From contig JAKSDI010000013.1 in NCBI GenBank assembly GCA_022360175.1, positions 1 through 48,377 on the forward strand: 48,377 bases of DNA, given 5' to 3'. Under the pieces are notes generated by a model, which was not told where the DNA came from, searched no databases, and saw only the letters and a list, made by a program, of their open reading frames with translations. A program made the translations under genes and the position numbers. The stretch is from Chitinophagales bacterium. Lineage in GTDB: Bacteria > Bacteroidota > Bacteroidia > Chitinophagales > Saprospiraceae. Shown here one piece after another: positions 9,031-17,927 of the stretch. The stretch's first letter is position 1. Each line of letters begins with the position of its first letter.

Positions 9031-10233
9031 TCAATTATTTTTAACTACTGGTAAAGAAACATAACCTTTGAACTGTTCATCTTCTTCAAATACATGATCG
9101 GTGAAATCGGTCATTTCCTTGTAAAGAGTATCTCGCTCAATAGGTTGACGGCCTACATTTCTAATGAGGTTGACGAGCTCACGTGTGCTCATAGCAGGAG
9201 TTTGTTCTTCTGCCCCAGCCATTGAATAGATCTTGGTTGTATCATCGATTGTACCATCTATATCATCTACACCAAAGGAAAGTGATAATTGAGCAACTTC
9301 TCTTCCAATCATTGGCCAGTAGGCCTTTATATGATCGAAATTATCGAGATAGATACGGCTGATAGCATAATTTCTTAAATCTTCTACCACAGTAGACTCA
9401 GGGACATGAGACATCTCATTGTTTTCATTTCTAAACTTCAATGGGATAAAGGTTTGGAAACCGCCTGTTTTGTCTTGTAGTTTTCTTAGTTCTTCCAAAT
9501 GATGGACGCGGTGTCTGAATTCTTCTATATGGCCATAAAGCATGGTAGCATTGGAACGCATCCCTAATTCATGCCAGATTTCGTGAATGCGAAGCCACTG
9601 TTCTCCACTACATTTACCACCTGCAATTTTATCTCTGATTTCTGGATGAAATATTTCAGCACCTCCTCCAGGCATGCTATCCAGGCCTGCTTCTTTCATT
9701 TGTTTCATGCCTTCTTCATAGCTGATCTTTGCTTTCTTGAATATGTAGTGATATTCAACAGGTGTGAGGGCTTTAATATGTAAATCAGGGCGATGAGCTC
9801 TTATTTGCTGAAATAACTCTGAATAAAAAGGTACATCATATTGAGGTAAAACACCTCCCACAATATGTACTTCTGTTACAGGCTGATCATCGTATTCTTT
9901 TACGATGTCCATTATTTCGTCCATTGTATACTCCCAGCCCTCTTCTCTCTTTTTTATTAGGCGAGAGTAAGAACAAAATGTACAGGTATAAAGGCATATA
10001 TTAGTTGGCTCAATGTGGAAATTTCGATTGAAAAAGGTTTTATGGCCATGCTTTTTTTCTCGCATATAATTAGCAAGAGCGCCAAGATAGCCCAATGTGC
10101 CATGCTCAAATAAATAAAGCCCTTCATCTTCAGAGATTCGTTCTCCTGCCTTTACTTTTTCTGCAATAGAGCGTGCCTGATCATCTAGAGATTGATCTTT
10201 TAGTATACTGTCAATGCTTGGTGAAGTAGTCAT
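9031..10233 (-). CDS. mqnE: Aminofutalosine synthase MqnE (radical SAM)
   Basis: 400-aa radical SAM enzyme of the futalosine menaquinone pathway, adding the SAM-derived adenosyl radical to the MqnA product (3-[(1-carboxyvinyl)oxy]benzoate) to form aminofutalosine. The 4Fe-4S ligands are C80-x3-C84-x2-C87 in ICLYTCTFCSYSR. Other family marks are EVHIVGGVLPQYDVPFY, ALTPVEYHYIFKKAKIS, GGGAEIFHPEIRDKI and the SFGVDDIDGTIDDT segment near the C terminus. The HPEIRDKI segment and length favour MqnE over the related cyclase MqnC and over CofH. No other mqn gene is in the window, so the pathway is scattered in this genome. ATG at 10231-10233. Confidence 0.92.
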   Translation of the reverse strand: MTTSPSIDSILKDQSLDDQARSIAEKVKAGERISEDEGLYLFEHGTLGYLGALANYMREKKHGHKTFFNRNFHIEPTNICLYTCTFCSYSRLIKKREEGWEYTMDEIMDIVKEYDDQPVTEVHIVGGVLPQYDVPFYSELFQQIRAHRPDLHIKALTPVEYHYIFKKAKISYEEGMKQMKEAGLDSMPGGGAEIFHPEIRDKIAGGKCSGEQWLRIHEIWHELGMRSNATMLYGHIEEFRHRVHHLEELRKLQDKTGGFQTFIPLKFRNENNEMSHVPESTVVEDLRNYAISRIYLDNFDHIKAYWPMIGREVAQLSLSFGVDDIDGTIDDTTKIYSMAGAEEQTPAMSTRELVNLIRNVGRQPIERDTLYKEMTDFTDHVFEEDEQFKGYVSLPVVKNN

Positions 10234-10299
10234 ACCATCGTTTTTTAACTTCGAACATACGCTGTCTGATGTCAGCTCAGTTTGATAATGCGAAGATAG

Positions 10300-10320
10300 A
10301 AACCCTTTTCGAAAGAGTTT
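10300..10320. promoter_or_regulatory. Imperfect palindrome upstream of mqnE
   Basis: In the 181-bp gap between mqnE and the amylase gene, 10300-10320 is a 21-bp near-perfect palindrome (on the minus strand AAACtCTTT-CGA-AAAGgGTTT). It could be an operator for mqnE, 67 bp upstream of its start, or a terminator hairpin for the amylase transcript; no U-run follows it. Function is inference only. Confidence 0.3.
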
Positions 10321-10414
10321 ACTAATAACGAAGGTATAACAAAGTTTCTAAACTTTCAGTTTTTAATGAAAGATGCTTTGTATAGCTTTTATAAAACACC
10401 CAAAGAGATCATTA

Positions 10415-12934
10415 CTACTTTTTGACAAAGCTCTGTCTCCATTTGAAACCGCTTTGACTCTGGATATCTATATAGTAAACTCCTGTAGGCCAATCAGAAA
10501 TAGTTAGATTTTGCACATTACGCCCCTGCTGGAGACTAATACTTTTTTTATGAATGGCTTTTCCTATCTGATTGTAAATGGTAAGTTGGCCATCATTTTC
10601 AAATTGGCTAGACCAACGCATTTTGATAGTTTCGAGGGCCGGATTTGGAAATACCTCTATAGGAAGGGTTTCTGTTGCATTAAAGCTAATAGATTGGATT
10701 TCACTAAATTCAAAGCTACCATCAATATCTATCAATTTGAGCCTGTAATAATAGGTATTGCCATTGATGATAGAGCGATCGGTATAATCGTAAAGTTGAT
10801 GGCCTTCTTCTCCTTTGCCAGGTATCCATGCTAAATAATCAAAGTGGATTCCATCAGTTGAACGCTGAAGTTCATACCCCTTGAAATCTACTTCCTGAGC
10901 TGACTGCCAGTTTAATAAAGCTACCTGATCTCCCTTTCTTACAGAAAACCCGGCAAGTTCTACGGGTAAACTGGCTTGTTGTTGTACCCATACTGAAAAG
11001 GAATTTGGAGGCAGTTCCATATAGATCGAATTGGGTAGAGAATGGTTTTGATCAGAAACAACAGCAAAAGGGTAGGCGGAATTGCCCAGAATATCGTTAA
11101 AGACAGTGCCGCTTGGAGCATTAAATGTATTGATTACATGATCAACGCTTAGTGTACCATTACAGAAATTGATGGCTACGATTACTTCTTGTCCGCTTGG
11201 GCCGCCAGAAATCTGATAAATAAGTGCACGATCCTGACAACCATTGAAATAATTGGCGCTATAAGGAGTACTAAAGCGATTTAGGTAATCTACCTGAGGG
11301 GCACCAACGATATAGGTGCTGTGTAATGCCATCAATTGGTCTATACTGGATTTTAGGGCAGTTGGATGGTAATAGCCTAAATCTACACCAAAATAATCCG
11401 GATAAAATACACAAGGAAGGCCTACCTGGTTATTAGTTAAAAGATAGGCATAGCCCAGTAATAAATCGCCTTTACAATATTCTCCATTCGATCGAAAATC
11501 ATGATTATTTAAAAAAGTAACTGTTCTGAAACCAGTACTTCCTGCTCCATCTACAACACCAGATTGGAAAACATTGCGTACATCATAACCATTTTCATCT
11601 TCACAAGCGCTCTTTAGGGCACTTCTAAGCGCAAAGTCAAATACCTGAACGGTTGTACTTCCGGAACCAGCATTCGCATCATCGACCCAACTCTTCAGGG
11701 TATATGGATTGCTATCGAAAAATTCTCCAACAGCTACAGTTGGTTGATAACCACTGGCTTGTATCCCACTGAAAGCGGTACCAATGAAAGAGGGAGTAAA
11801 GTGTTTAACAGCATCCATCCGATACCCCCTGATTCCTACATCTTCCCATAACCATTTGGTCCAGTCTGAAAACAGCGTTCCTACCTGAGGTTGGAATTGA
11901 TCATAGTCGTAAAAAAAATACATGAAATCCCAGTCTCCTCCCAAATAAGTTGTACTTGCATTATTGTCATTGGGTTTGAAATGGTTATAGTCTGATTCGC
12001 CTTGCCCAGAAGGCATATTTGTAAAATCTGTATAGGTTCGGTAAACTAGATTATTTAAGTCTACTGCTACTTTCCCATTACCGTCATCATAGTAAATACC
12101 ATAAATGCGATGGTCAGAATAGCCTCCTGCTATATTGTTGAGGTATATGGTGATTTGATCAGAGCTATTAAAATCTCCATTATTTAAAGTAAGAACGAAT
12201 TCATCCGTTGTACAACCATTGCCGTCGTCTCCCAGGTATGCTCGCATATCTTCTTTGAGTTGTATGCTATTGGATATTTGTGAGCAAATACTTCCTCCAT
12301 TAGGTTCCACTTCATCTACAGTACCTTGGTAGGCGGCACTACTGCCATTGGTGCTCATATATACTTTGTAGCGATGACTGCTACCATAATCACCAGTTTT
12401 AGAGCTTATCTGAAAATAATAATCACCCGCTCCCAGGCCAGTGCTTCCGCCAATAGGCAGATAACAGTGATAACGATCAGAAGGAAATGGACTTTTTCCA
12501 CTTGCCATGTGTTGCTCTATATAATCTTTTACTGCTGGGTTTGGTTCTGCACTTCCTCCATCTCTGTGATTGTATACTACATCTGCCACAGGAAGTATAT
12601 TGTGAATGCCCATAGTAGTAATCAAATTATCTACTTCTGATCTTGTGCCAAAACCAGTCGCTCCTCCACCATATTCTCCCAAATCATAAAGATCTTTCGG
12701 ATCATAACCATTTGAACAACTTCCAAAACTGGCTCGGGTGAAGGGAGGTAACCACAGATGGGAAAAGCCAGACATATCAGATGCCTGAGCATTAAGTGTT
12801 GCAGCCCAACTGCTACCGTTGTAATTATTACATCCATTTTTAGGGAAATCCCAATACCATGCCTGCATCATAAAACTTTGGGAGGATACAATGCCCACGT
12901 ACAGCATCGCTACTAATAGTGTAGCATACTTCAT
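10415..12934 (-). CDS. Secreted GH13 alpha-amylase with T9SS sorting domain
   Basis: 839 aa. A signal peptide (residues 1-18, ending GIVSSQ) is followed by SFMMQAWYWDFPKNGC, typical of GH13 alpha-amylases. Conserved regions: DVVYNHRDGG (region I), GYRMDAVKHF with nucleophile D374 (II), AVGEFFDSN with acid/base E404 (III), and FLNNHDFR with transition-state stabiliser D479 (IV). An insert at about 160-290 between regions I and II carries extra aromatic-rich strands. After the barrel, residues 655-745 resemble a T9SS-linker Ig-like domain (PVELAGFSVRKG, VALLNWQSAQEVDFKGYELQRS), and the last 75 residues are a type A T9SS tail (IEVFPNPALE ... GVYYIDIQSQSG ... VKK). It should hydrolyse alpha-1,4-glucans at or beyond the cell surface. 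Confidence 0.93.
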   Translation of the reverse strand: MKYATLLVAMLYVGIVSSQSFMMQAWYWDFPKNGCNNYNGSSWAATLNAQASDMSGFSHLWLPPFTRASFGSCSNGYDPKDLYDLGEYGGGATGFGTRSEVDNLITTMGIHNILPVADVVYNHRDGGSAEPNPAVKDYIEQHMASGKSPFPSDRYHCYLPIGGSTGLGAGDYYFQISSKTGDYGSSHRYKVYMSTNGSSAAYQGTVDEVEPNGGSICSQISNSIQLKEDMRAYLGDDGNGCTTDEFVLTLNNGDFNSSDQITIYLNNIAGGYSDHRIYGIYYDDGNGKVAVDLNNLVYRTYTDFTNMPSGQGESDYNHFKPNDNNASTTYLGGDWDFMYFFYDYDQFQPQVGTLFSDWTKWLWEDVGIRGYRMDAVKHFTPSFIGTAFSGIQASGYQPTVAVGEFFDSNPYTLKSWVDDANAGSGSTTVQVFDFALRSALKSACEDENGYDVRNVFQSGVVDGAGSTGFRTVTFLNNHDFRSNGEYCKGDLLLGYAYLLTNNQVGLPCVFYPDYFGVDLGYYHPTALKSSIDQLMALHSTYIVGAPQVDYLNRFSTPYSANYFNGCQDRALIYQISGGPSGQEVIVAINFCNGTLSVDHVINTFNAPSGTVFNDILGNSAYPFAVVSDQNHSLPNSIYMELPPNSFSVWVQQQASLPVELAGFSVRKGDQVALLNWQSAQEVDFKGYELQRSTDGIHFDYLAWIPGKGEEGHQLYDYTDRSIINGNTYYYRLKLIDIDGSFEFSEIQSISFNATETLPIEVFPNPALETIKMRWSSQFENDGQLTIYNQIGKAIHKKSISLQQGRNVQNLTISDWPTGVYYIDIQSQSGFKWRQSFVKK

Positions 12935-13287
12935 ACCAGTAAATATTTTATGTATAGAATAAAGGTGAGCTAACAGGCGTCGTCAAAGGTACAATTTTGA
13001 CTTTATTTTTTGTAGCCATAAAGTTCGAATTTTGTTTGGTAAATTTTACATTTGTATATATGAAAATTTGATACCTCAACATTATCGAAATAAGTTTTGG
13101 TATTTTAACTCACCTAGACCATTGTTTACCTTCCCATTAGCTCTATAGTTTATTCGGTAAACTTTCCCGGCAGGTAATATTCATTGTCTGTACGGTCTAA
13201 AGCCTTTTCTCCATTAAGATTGGTTGAAAGTATAGTACTGGGGTTATCGCCTCAGGTACACATTTTTTTAATTTAAAAATCTCCCTT
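12935..13287. promoter_or_regulatory. Divergent promoter region between amylase and companion gene
   Basis: 353 bp between two outward-reading secreted-protein genes. It is AT-rich and has no gene. An inverted repeat GTTTACC (13134-13140) and GGTAAAC (13156-13162) with a 15-bp spacer lies inside it, and another GGTAAA occurs about 110 bp to the left near 13040. These could be operator half-sites for joint control of the amylase and its companion. I did not find a clear TTTG/TAnnTTTG Bacteroidota promoter. Confidence 0.35.
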
Positions 13288-14352
13288 ATGATTAAAAGAA
13301 TCTCTCTTTTCCTAGTAATTAGTTTTTTCCTGTTGGGCTCTATTCATTCGACACCAACAGGGCATTATCCTGGCACATCAATTGGATATGGGCCTCCCAC
13401 AGGTAGTCATAATACTGCCTATACTGTTAATCCAAATGGCAGACAATCTACTCTTAGTTTAGATATGGCAGATTCAGATGTCCCGTCAAATGCTAATGCT
13501 GATGTGTATGTAAACTTTGATTATGATACATCGGGAAAAAATATTTTTGTTGTATACACCACAGATGGGACAGCACCAACTAAATCAAATGGAACTTCAG
13601 TTTCTGCTTCCTTTTCATATTATGACGCTACTCCGGGTGACAGATGGTGGTTGGGGCAATTGCCAATGATAAGCCAGGGAACAACAGTGAAATATATCAT
13701 ATATATAAGCGATACAAATCTTGCGGCTGGTTTTGGAAGAGTAGGCTTTAATGGGTATGTGACCTCCTGGACAGAAGGCGACGACCCAGGGTTTTCGTAT
13801 GTTGTATCAGCTCCTTTACCTGTAGAATTTACTCATTTTACAGTTGCTGCTAAAGGAGCACAAACGCAGCTTGATTTTACAACTGCATCAGAGATAAACA
13901 ACGATTATTTTGAAGTACAACGATCCTCTAATGGTCGCGATTGGGAGCTAATAGGAAAGATAGAAGGAGCGGGCACTACTCAGCAGGAGCAAAAGTATAG
14001 TTTTACAGATCGACAGCCACTACTGGGAATGAATTATTACCGCTTAAAACAAGTGGACTATGATGGGCAGTTTGAATATTCATCTATCGTTTCTATTAAA
14101 ATGGAAGAGCTATTGGAAGGGATTAGTATACATCCTAACCCGGCGCAAGATTATCTTCAGATAACTATACCTCCGGCTGCTACAAGTTTGATAATCATAG
14201 ATCAAACAGGAAGAGTGATCCATCGTCAAAAATTATCTGTACAGGCAGATGTTGAAATACAGGCACAGACATTTCTCTCAGGCACTTACCAACTGATCTT
14301 ATTTGATAGTGAAGGAGAGATATTGACAACAGGGACTTTTATTAAGTATTAG
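13288..14352 (+). CDS. Secreted T9SS protein, likely polysaccharide-binding companion of the amylase
   Basis: 354 aa. A signal peptide (about 1-22) leads to an unrecognised N-terminal domain (about 25-175) with YTTDGTAPTKSNGT, a motif like the Fn3-associated or beta-hexosaminidase C-terminal type fold, followed by RWWLGQLPMISQGTTVKYIIYISD, which resembles domains attached to amylases. Residues 175-265 are a linker domain (LPVEFTHFTVAAKGAQTQLDF, NDYFEVQRSSNGRDWE) almost the same in style as that in the neighbouring amylase. The final 75 residues are a T9SS type A tail (ISIHPNPAQDYLQ ... GTYQLILFDSEG). No catalytic motif is visible. Divergent placement beside the amylase suggests a starch- or glucan-linked role; this is inference. 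Confidence 0.75.
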   Translation: MIKRISLFLVISFFLLGSIHSTPTGHYPGTSIGYGPPTGSHNTAYTVNPNGRQSTLSLDMADSDVPSNANADVYVNFDYDTSGKNIFVVYTTDGTAPTKSNGTSVSASFSYYDATPGDRWWLGQLPMISQGTTVKYIIYISDTNLAAGFGRVGFNGYVTSWTEGDDPGFSYVVSAPLPVEFTHFTVAAKGAQTQLDFTTASEINNDYFEVQRSSNGRDWELIGKIEGAGTTQQEQKYSFTDRQPLLGMNYYRLKQVDYDGQFEYSSIVSIKMEELLEGISIHPNPAQDYLQITIPPAATSLIIIDQTGRVIHRQKLSVQADVEIQAQTFLSGTYQLILFDSEGEILTTGTFIKY

Positions 14353-14420
14353 AGCGTGCTTGGGAATTTGTTCTTTGAGCTGATCGAAATAAGTCCGATT
14401 AATAAATCCTAAACATGCTT
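14352..14420. repeat. Palindromic intergenic element, short copy (stop-to-stop)
   Basis: A 69-bp element with imperfect terminal inverted repeats, GAGCGTGCTTGGGA on the left and TCCTAAACATGCTT on the right. It occupies exactly the space between the TAG stop of the plus-strand gene (14350-14352) and the TAA of the convergent FG-GAP gene (14419-14421), sharing bases with both. Its ends match the longer element at 41381-41542 (left about 28 bp, right about 35 bp, few mismatches). It probably folds into a hairpin in RNA from either side and may act as a bidirectional terminator. Confidence 0.8.
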
Positions 14421-16146
14421 AATGCAATATCACTTGCATTGTCCTAAAATGATCCTGGCCAGACAATCTACAAAAATAGACACCTGGCTTTGGGTCTTTT
14501 AACTGAAAATTAAATTGATGCTGCCCGATAGAAAGTTTTCCTAATAAATGATGATGGATGATCTGCCCGGCAGCATTTGTGATTTCCACTGATACATTAT
14601 CAGGATGTTGCAAAGTAAAACTTAGATTGATAGATTGTTCTTTTCTTGCTGGCACGGGATATAATTCAATACCAGTGAAAAGGGGAGTGTTATCTTCTGT
14701 ATCACTTAAAATACCTTCTCCTTCGACAAGGGTATATGCCTGGTCGGCAGTAATGTTTTCATAACTTTCTTCCAGCCCGTTTGGCCATCGTATTTCTATT
14801 AAGTCAACCACTTCCTGGCCTGCAAGCCCAAAGTGAAGTAGGAAGCTATTTTGAGAGGCATAACCACTACCTGCACATACTTCATCTACTTGCATAGTTC
14901 CATTACTATGAATAGTTACTCTAGCACCAATAGCTGCTGCATTACTCTCTGTGCCTTTTAGTTTTAATTTAATCCAGTGATTCTGATTTTGGCTCTGATT
15001 GAGGAAGAGTTGGTTGTGATCATTGGTACCACTATTGGCTTGAAATAAATCTATTAATCCATCTCTATTTACATCTGCTGCGGCAACGCCATAGCCGCCA
15101 TACATGCTTTCTAGTACACTACCTTCACTAATATTTGTAAATGAGCCATCACCATTGTTTTGATAGAGAATATTGGCAAAGGGGGTGAAGTAACTATCAT
15201 TACTCATGTAAATATCATGCTTGCCATCATTGTCGCAATCGAGCCAGACTGTTCCCCAGCCCATTCCCATATCACCAACATTAGCAGTTTCAGTGACTAG
15301 GTCGAAAGTGCCATCTCCGTTGTTGAGCAATAGTTCATTACTATATAGATTGGTAATATATAAATCGAGCTGCCCATCATTATTAATATCGCCAAAATCG
15401 ACTCCCATACCCTGTGCTGCTATATTGGCACCAGAAAAAGCAGAAGTATTGGAAAAGGTGCCGTCTCCTTCATTTCTATATAGTATATTGGGTTGATTAG
15501 CATCGTGGGTAAGGTATAAATCCAAATCGCCATCATTATCGTAATCAAAGAATAAAGATCCCATGGCCACACCAAAATCTTGTGCATTGGCTTCTTCTAC
15601 GATATTGGTGAAAGTACCATCTCCATTATTGTGATATAAATAATTGGGAGCATTCATATTGGCTACATAAAGATCTATATAACTATCCTGATCAATGTCT
15701 CCAAATAAGACCGCTCTGGTTGAATGTCCTGAATTGACACCTGCTGCTTCGGTAATATCTGTAAAAGTACCATTGCCATTATTGAGATAGAGTACGTTCG
15801 TTTCAATCCTGTTGCCAAGATATAAGTCGAGATCACCATCATTGTCTATATCTCCCCAGGTACTGACAGTTGTATTGCCACTAAAGGCAACACCTGCTTG
15901 TTCGGCTACATCGATAAACTGACCATCGCCTATGGCTTTGTATAGGAGGTTGGGAAGGGTATGACGAGAGATATAAATATCTTCCATTCCGTCATTATTG
16001 TAGTCGCCAAAAGCAACCCCATAATTTTTTCCAGAATTATCAATACCTGCTTCTTCAGAGTAGTCAATAAAATTGGCATTTTGAGCTTGTAAAAACAGAA
16101 TTGTTAATGTGAAACATAGTGTAAGTAGAGGTTTAGCATTCATCAT
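14419..16146 (-). CDS. FG-GAP/VCBS repeat protein with ASPIC domain and T9SS tail
   Basis: 575 aa. A signal peptide (1-21, ending FLQAQ) is followed by about seven FG-GAP/VCBS repeats, each with a calcium-loop motif such as GDYNNDGMEDIY, GDIDNDGDLDLYLGN and GDINNDGQLDLYITN, expected to form a beta-propeller. Residues about 395-480 are an ASPIC/UnbV domain (NHWIKLKLKGTESNAAAIG, then IEIRWPNGLEESY). The end is a T9SS type A tail (IELYPVPARKEQ ... GVYFCRLSGQDHF), with PVPA instead of PNPA. Such CRTAC1-like proteins are exported, calcium-binding and adhesive; the partner is unknown. It converges on the amylase companion with the palindromic element between them. Confidence 0.88.
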   Translation of the reverse strand: MMNAKPLLTLCFTLTILFLQAQNANFIDYSEEAGIDNSGKNYGVAFGDYNNDGMEDIYISRHTLPNLLYKAIGDGQFIDVAEQAGVAFSGNTTVSTWGDIDNDGDLDLYLGNRIETNVLYLNNGNGTFTDITEAAGVNSGHSTRAVLFGDIDQDSYIDLYVANMNAPNYLYHNNGDGTFTNIVEEANAQDFGVAMGSLFFDYDNDGDLDLYLTHDANQPNILYRNEGDGTFSNTSAFSGANIAAQGMGVDFGDINNDGQLDLYITNLYSNELLLNNGDGTFDLVTETANVGDMGMGWGTVWLDCDNDGKHDIYMSNDSYFTPFANILYQNNGDGSFTNISEGSVLESMYGGYGVAAADVNRDGLIDLFQANSGTNDHNQLFLNQSQNQNHWIKLKLKGTESNAAAIGARVTIHSNGTMQVDEVCAGSGYASQNSFLLHFGLAGQEVVDLIEIRWPNGLEESYENITADQAYTLVEGEGILSDTEDNTPLFTGIELYPVPARKEQSINLSFTLQHPDNVSVEITNAAGQIIHHHLLGKLSIGQHQFNFQLKDPKPGVYFCRLSGQDHFRTMQVILH

Positions 16147-16249
16147 ACTGTTTTGTATTTAGGTTCACATCGTTTTGTTTCCTACACCCGACTCCCGATT
16201 TTAGTTTTCGGATATCGACTCTCCATCCAAATTCTAAAAATACTTGCGG

Positions 16250-16337
16250 AATCTTCCTCGAAGCATCTCCCATCGTACATCCCTCATCCTACATCGTACA
16301 TCTCACATCCCACACCGTACATCCCCATCCCACATTA
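16250..16337. repeat. Degenerate repeat tract (CATCGTACATC/CCTACATC units)
   Basis: Just downstream, in the gene's sense, of the stop of the YihY-like gene. The plus strand reads repeated units such as CATCGTACATCC, CTACATCGTACATC and CACACCGTACATCC, with almost no G. In the sense strand it is G/T-rich. The same unit type recurs at 24081-24130 and 24241-24338. Confidence 0.75.
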
Positions 16338-17330
16338 TCACAAAGCCTCTTCCGCTATCTCCTCCTTCAAATCCCGATTGATCGCAATGCTGGCATCCAG
16401 TTCGAAGCCTACCAGGAGGATCAGGGAGTTAATTTGTATCCATAACATCAATACAATGATTGTACCTATAGAACCGTATAATTCATTGTAGGTATTAAAT
16501 TCATTTACATAAGCTGAAAAACCCACAGATGAAATGATACAAAGCAAAGTAGCTAGTGTAGCACCTGGCGAAAACATGTTAAACTTTCTTTTAGTTGCGG
16601 CCCCGTATCTGTAAATAATAGAGATGCCTGTATAAAACAGGAAGAGTATTGCCAGCCATCTCAATATTTGTATTGTGAACTGTGTCATTAAGTCAAGGCT
16701 GATAAAGTCATTTAACAAGCCAAGTAAAAACTCACCTAAGATAATCAAAATGACGGCTCCAATCAACAAAACACCTATTTGGAAGGTCAATAAAATAGCT
16801 ACCAGGCGCTTTTTGAAAGAAGTACGTTTTTTAAATGTTTTTGTATAGGATTTTTCAAATCCCCGCATTAAAGCCAGCATACCATTAGATGCAAAGTATA
16901 TTGCCAAAATGAAACCGAAGGATAATAAGCCAAACCGGGGGTTGTTGGTAATATCATCAACAAAGGAAAAGAGGCGTTCACCTGCGACACCAGGCATGAT
17001 GCGTTGTATTTCGGTGCGAAGATAAATGTCAAAGTTTTCCCCTTCAGGTAAAAATTGAATCAAGGCCACTTTGAAGAGAGGAATCAATGTGAAAAAGGCA
17101 ATTAGAGAAGGGAAAATGGATAGGAAGAAGCTAAATGCGATAGCGTTGGATCGAGTGAAAAGGTCATAGCGTTTTAGTTCGTTGTATACAAAAACAATTA
17201 CGTCATATATAGGTACTCGAAAGAAACCCGGCAGAGAATTCCTCTTTGACCAGTTGACTACCTTTTTTAACAAAGGATGGTTTAGGAAGTACTGTTGAAT
17301 CTTATTTAAGTAATAATTAATCTTCTTCAA
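16338..17330 (-). CDS. YihY/BrkB family inner-membrane protein
   Basis: 330-aa integral membrane protein of the YihY/virulence factor BrkB family. It has about six hydrophobic helices; the family signatures are RSNAIAFSFFLSIFPSLIAFF near residue 60, IQRIMPG, then ASNGMLALMRGFEKSYTKTFKKR, FLFYTGISIIYRYGAATKRKF and the last helix ILLVGFELDASI. Function of the family is not settled (it was once wrongly called RNase BN). The likely start is TTG at 17328-17330, since no in-frame ATG occurs before the first membrane segment; this overlaps the end of the thioesterase gene by 14 bp and suggests translational coupling. Confidence 0.85.
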   Translation of the reverse strand: MKKINYYLNKIQQYFLNHPLLKKVVNWSKRNSLPGFFRVPIYDVIVFVYNELKRYDLFTRSNAIAFSFFLSIFPSLIAFFTLIPLFKVALIQFLPEGENFDIYLRTEIQRIMPGVAGERLFSFVDDITNNPRFGLLSFGFILAIYFASNGMLALMRGFEKSYTKTFKKRTSFKKRLVAILLTFQIGVLLIGAVILIILGEFLLGLLNDFISLDLMTQFTIQILRWLAILFLFYTGISIIYRYGAATKRKFNMFSPGATLATLLCIISSVGFSAYVNEFNTYNELYGSIGTIIVLMLWIQINSLILLVGFELDASIAINRDLKEEIAEEAL

Positions 17331-17730
17331 AATAGGTTGTTAGTTTTTCCAACAAGTAATTCGGAGCACTAACTGTTTTATAGGTAGCAGTATCTACAAA
17401 ACAGAGCTTTACCGTTCCTCCATTTACGAGTTTATTATTTTCATTGAATAGCTCCATGTGAAAAACGATAAACCGATCGGGCATTTCCCGAAGTGTTGTT
17501 CTGATCGTTATTAGTTCATCATATAAAGCAGGCCTTACATATCGCACGTTTAATGTTACTACAGGCATCATTACTCCTTTTTGCTCCATTTCTTTATAGG
17601 AGAGCCCTAGTGAACGCAGCATTTCTACCCTGCCAATTTCGTAATATTGCGCATAATTGCCATAATAAAGGTAACCCATCTGGTCCGTTTCTCCGTAGCG
17701 TACCCTCTTTTTAAATTCGTGTTGATACAT
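17317..17730 (-). CDS. Acyl-CoA thioesterase, hotdog fold (YbgC/FadM type)
   Basis: 137 aa, a full-length 4-hydroxybenzoyl-CoA-thioesterase-type hotdog protein. The signature is VRYGETDQMGYLYYGNYAQYYEIGRVEMLRSLG, containing the catalytic aspartate (ETDQMG) and the helix that packs in the hotdog. It should hydrolyse acyl-CoA esters in the cytoplasm; chain preference cannot be told. It overlaps the YihY-like gene by 14 bp, so the two form an operon, and the Tol-Pal-type neighbourhood of ybgC is absent here. ATG at 17728-17730. Confidence 0.9.
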   Translation of the reverse strand: MYQHEFKKRVRYGETDQMGYLYYGNYAQYYEIGRVEMLRSLGLSYKEMEQKGVMMPVVTLNVRYVRPALYDELITIRTTLREMPDRFIVFHMELFNENNKLVNGGTVKLCFVDTATYKTVSAPNYLLEKLTTYFEED

Positions 17731-17751
17731 TTTGTAGAAATTTAAAGGTTT

Positions 17752-17806
17752 TAAGGAGTGTGGAGTTTTAGGTGTGAGGTTTGGGGTGCAAGGTATTGGA
17801 GGATGA
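17752..17806. repeat. G/T-rich degenerate tract upstream of the thioesterase gene
   Basis: The plus strand reads GGAGTGTGGAG, GGTGTGAGGTTTGGGGTG and similar units over about 55 bp. It is the same kind of sequence as the other intergenic tracts but with the G-rich strand on plus, that is, opposite to the octamer array at 17869 in the same gap. Confidence 0.5.
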
Positions 17807-17868
17807 AGCGTTTCATTTTATGTAATCGGGATATCAGAGGCAATCCTTCACGCAGATTTGATATATTA

Positions 17869-17927
17869 ACCACATCACCACATCACCACATCACCACATC
17901 ACCACATCACCACATCACCACATCACC
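17869..17927. repeat. Octamer tandem array (CATCACCA) x about 7
   Basis: An almost perfect 8-bp tandem repeat of unit CATCACCA covering about 59 bp. Its right edge contains the TGA stop codon (17923-17925, minus strand) of the WG-repeat lipoprotein, so the array supplies the end of that gene. A change in the array could move the stop codon. Confidence 0.9.

Noticed and set aside
16153-16491. Plus-strand open frame of 112 codons
   Set aside because: It covers the repeat tract and the antisense of the YihY-like gene and has no family similarity.
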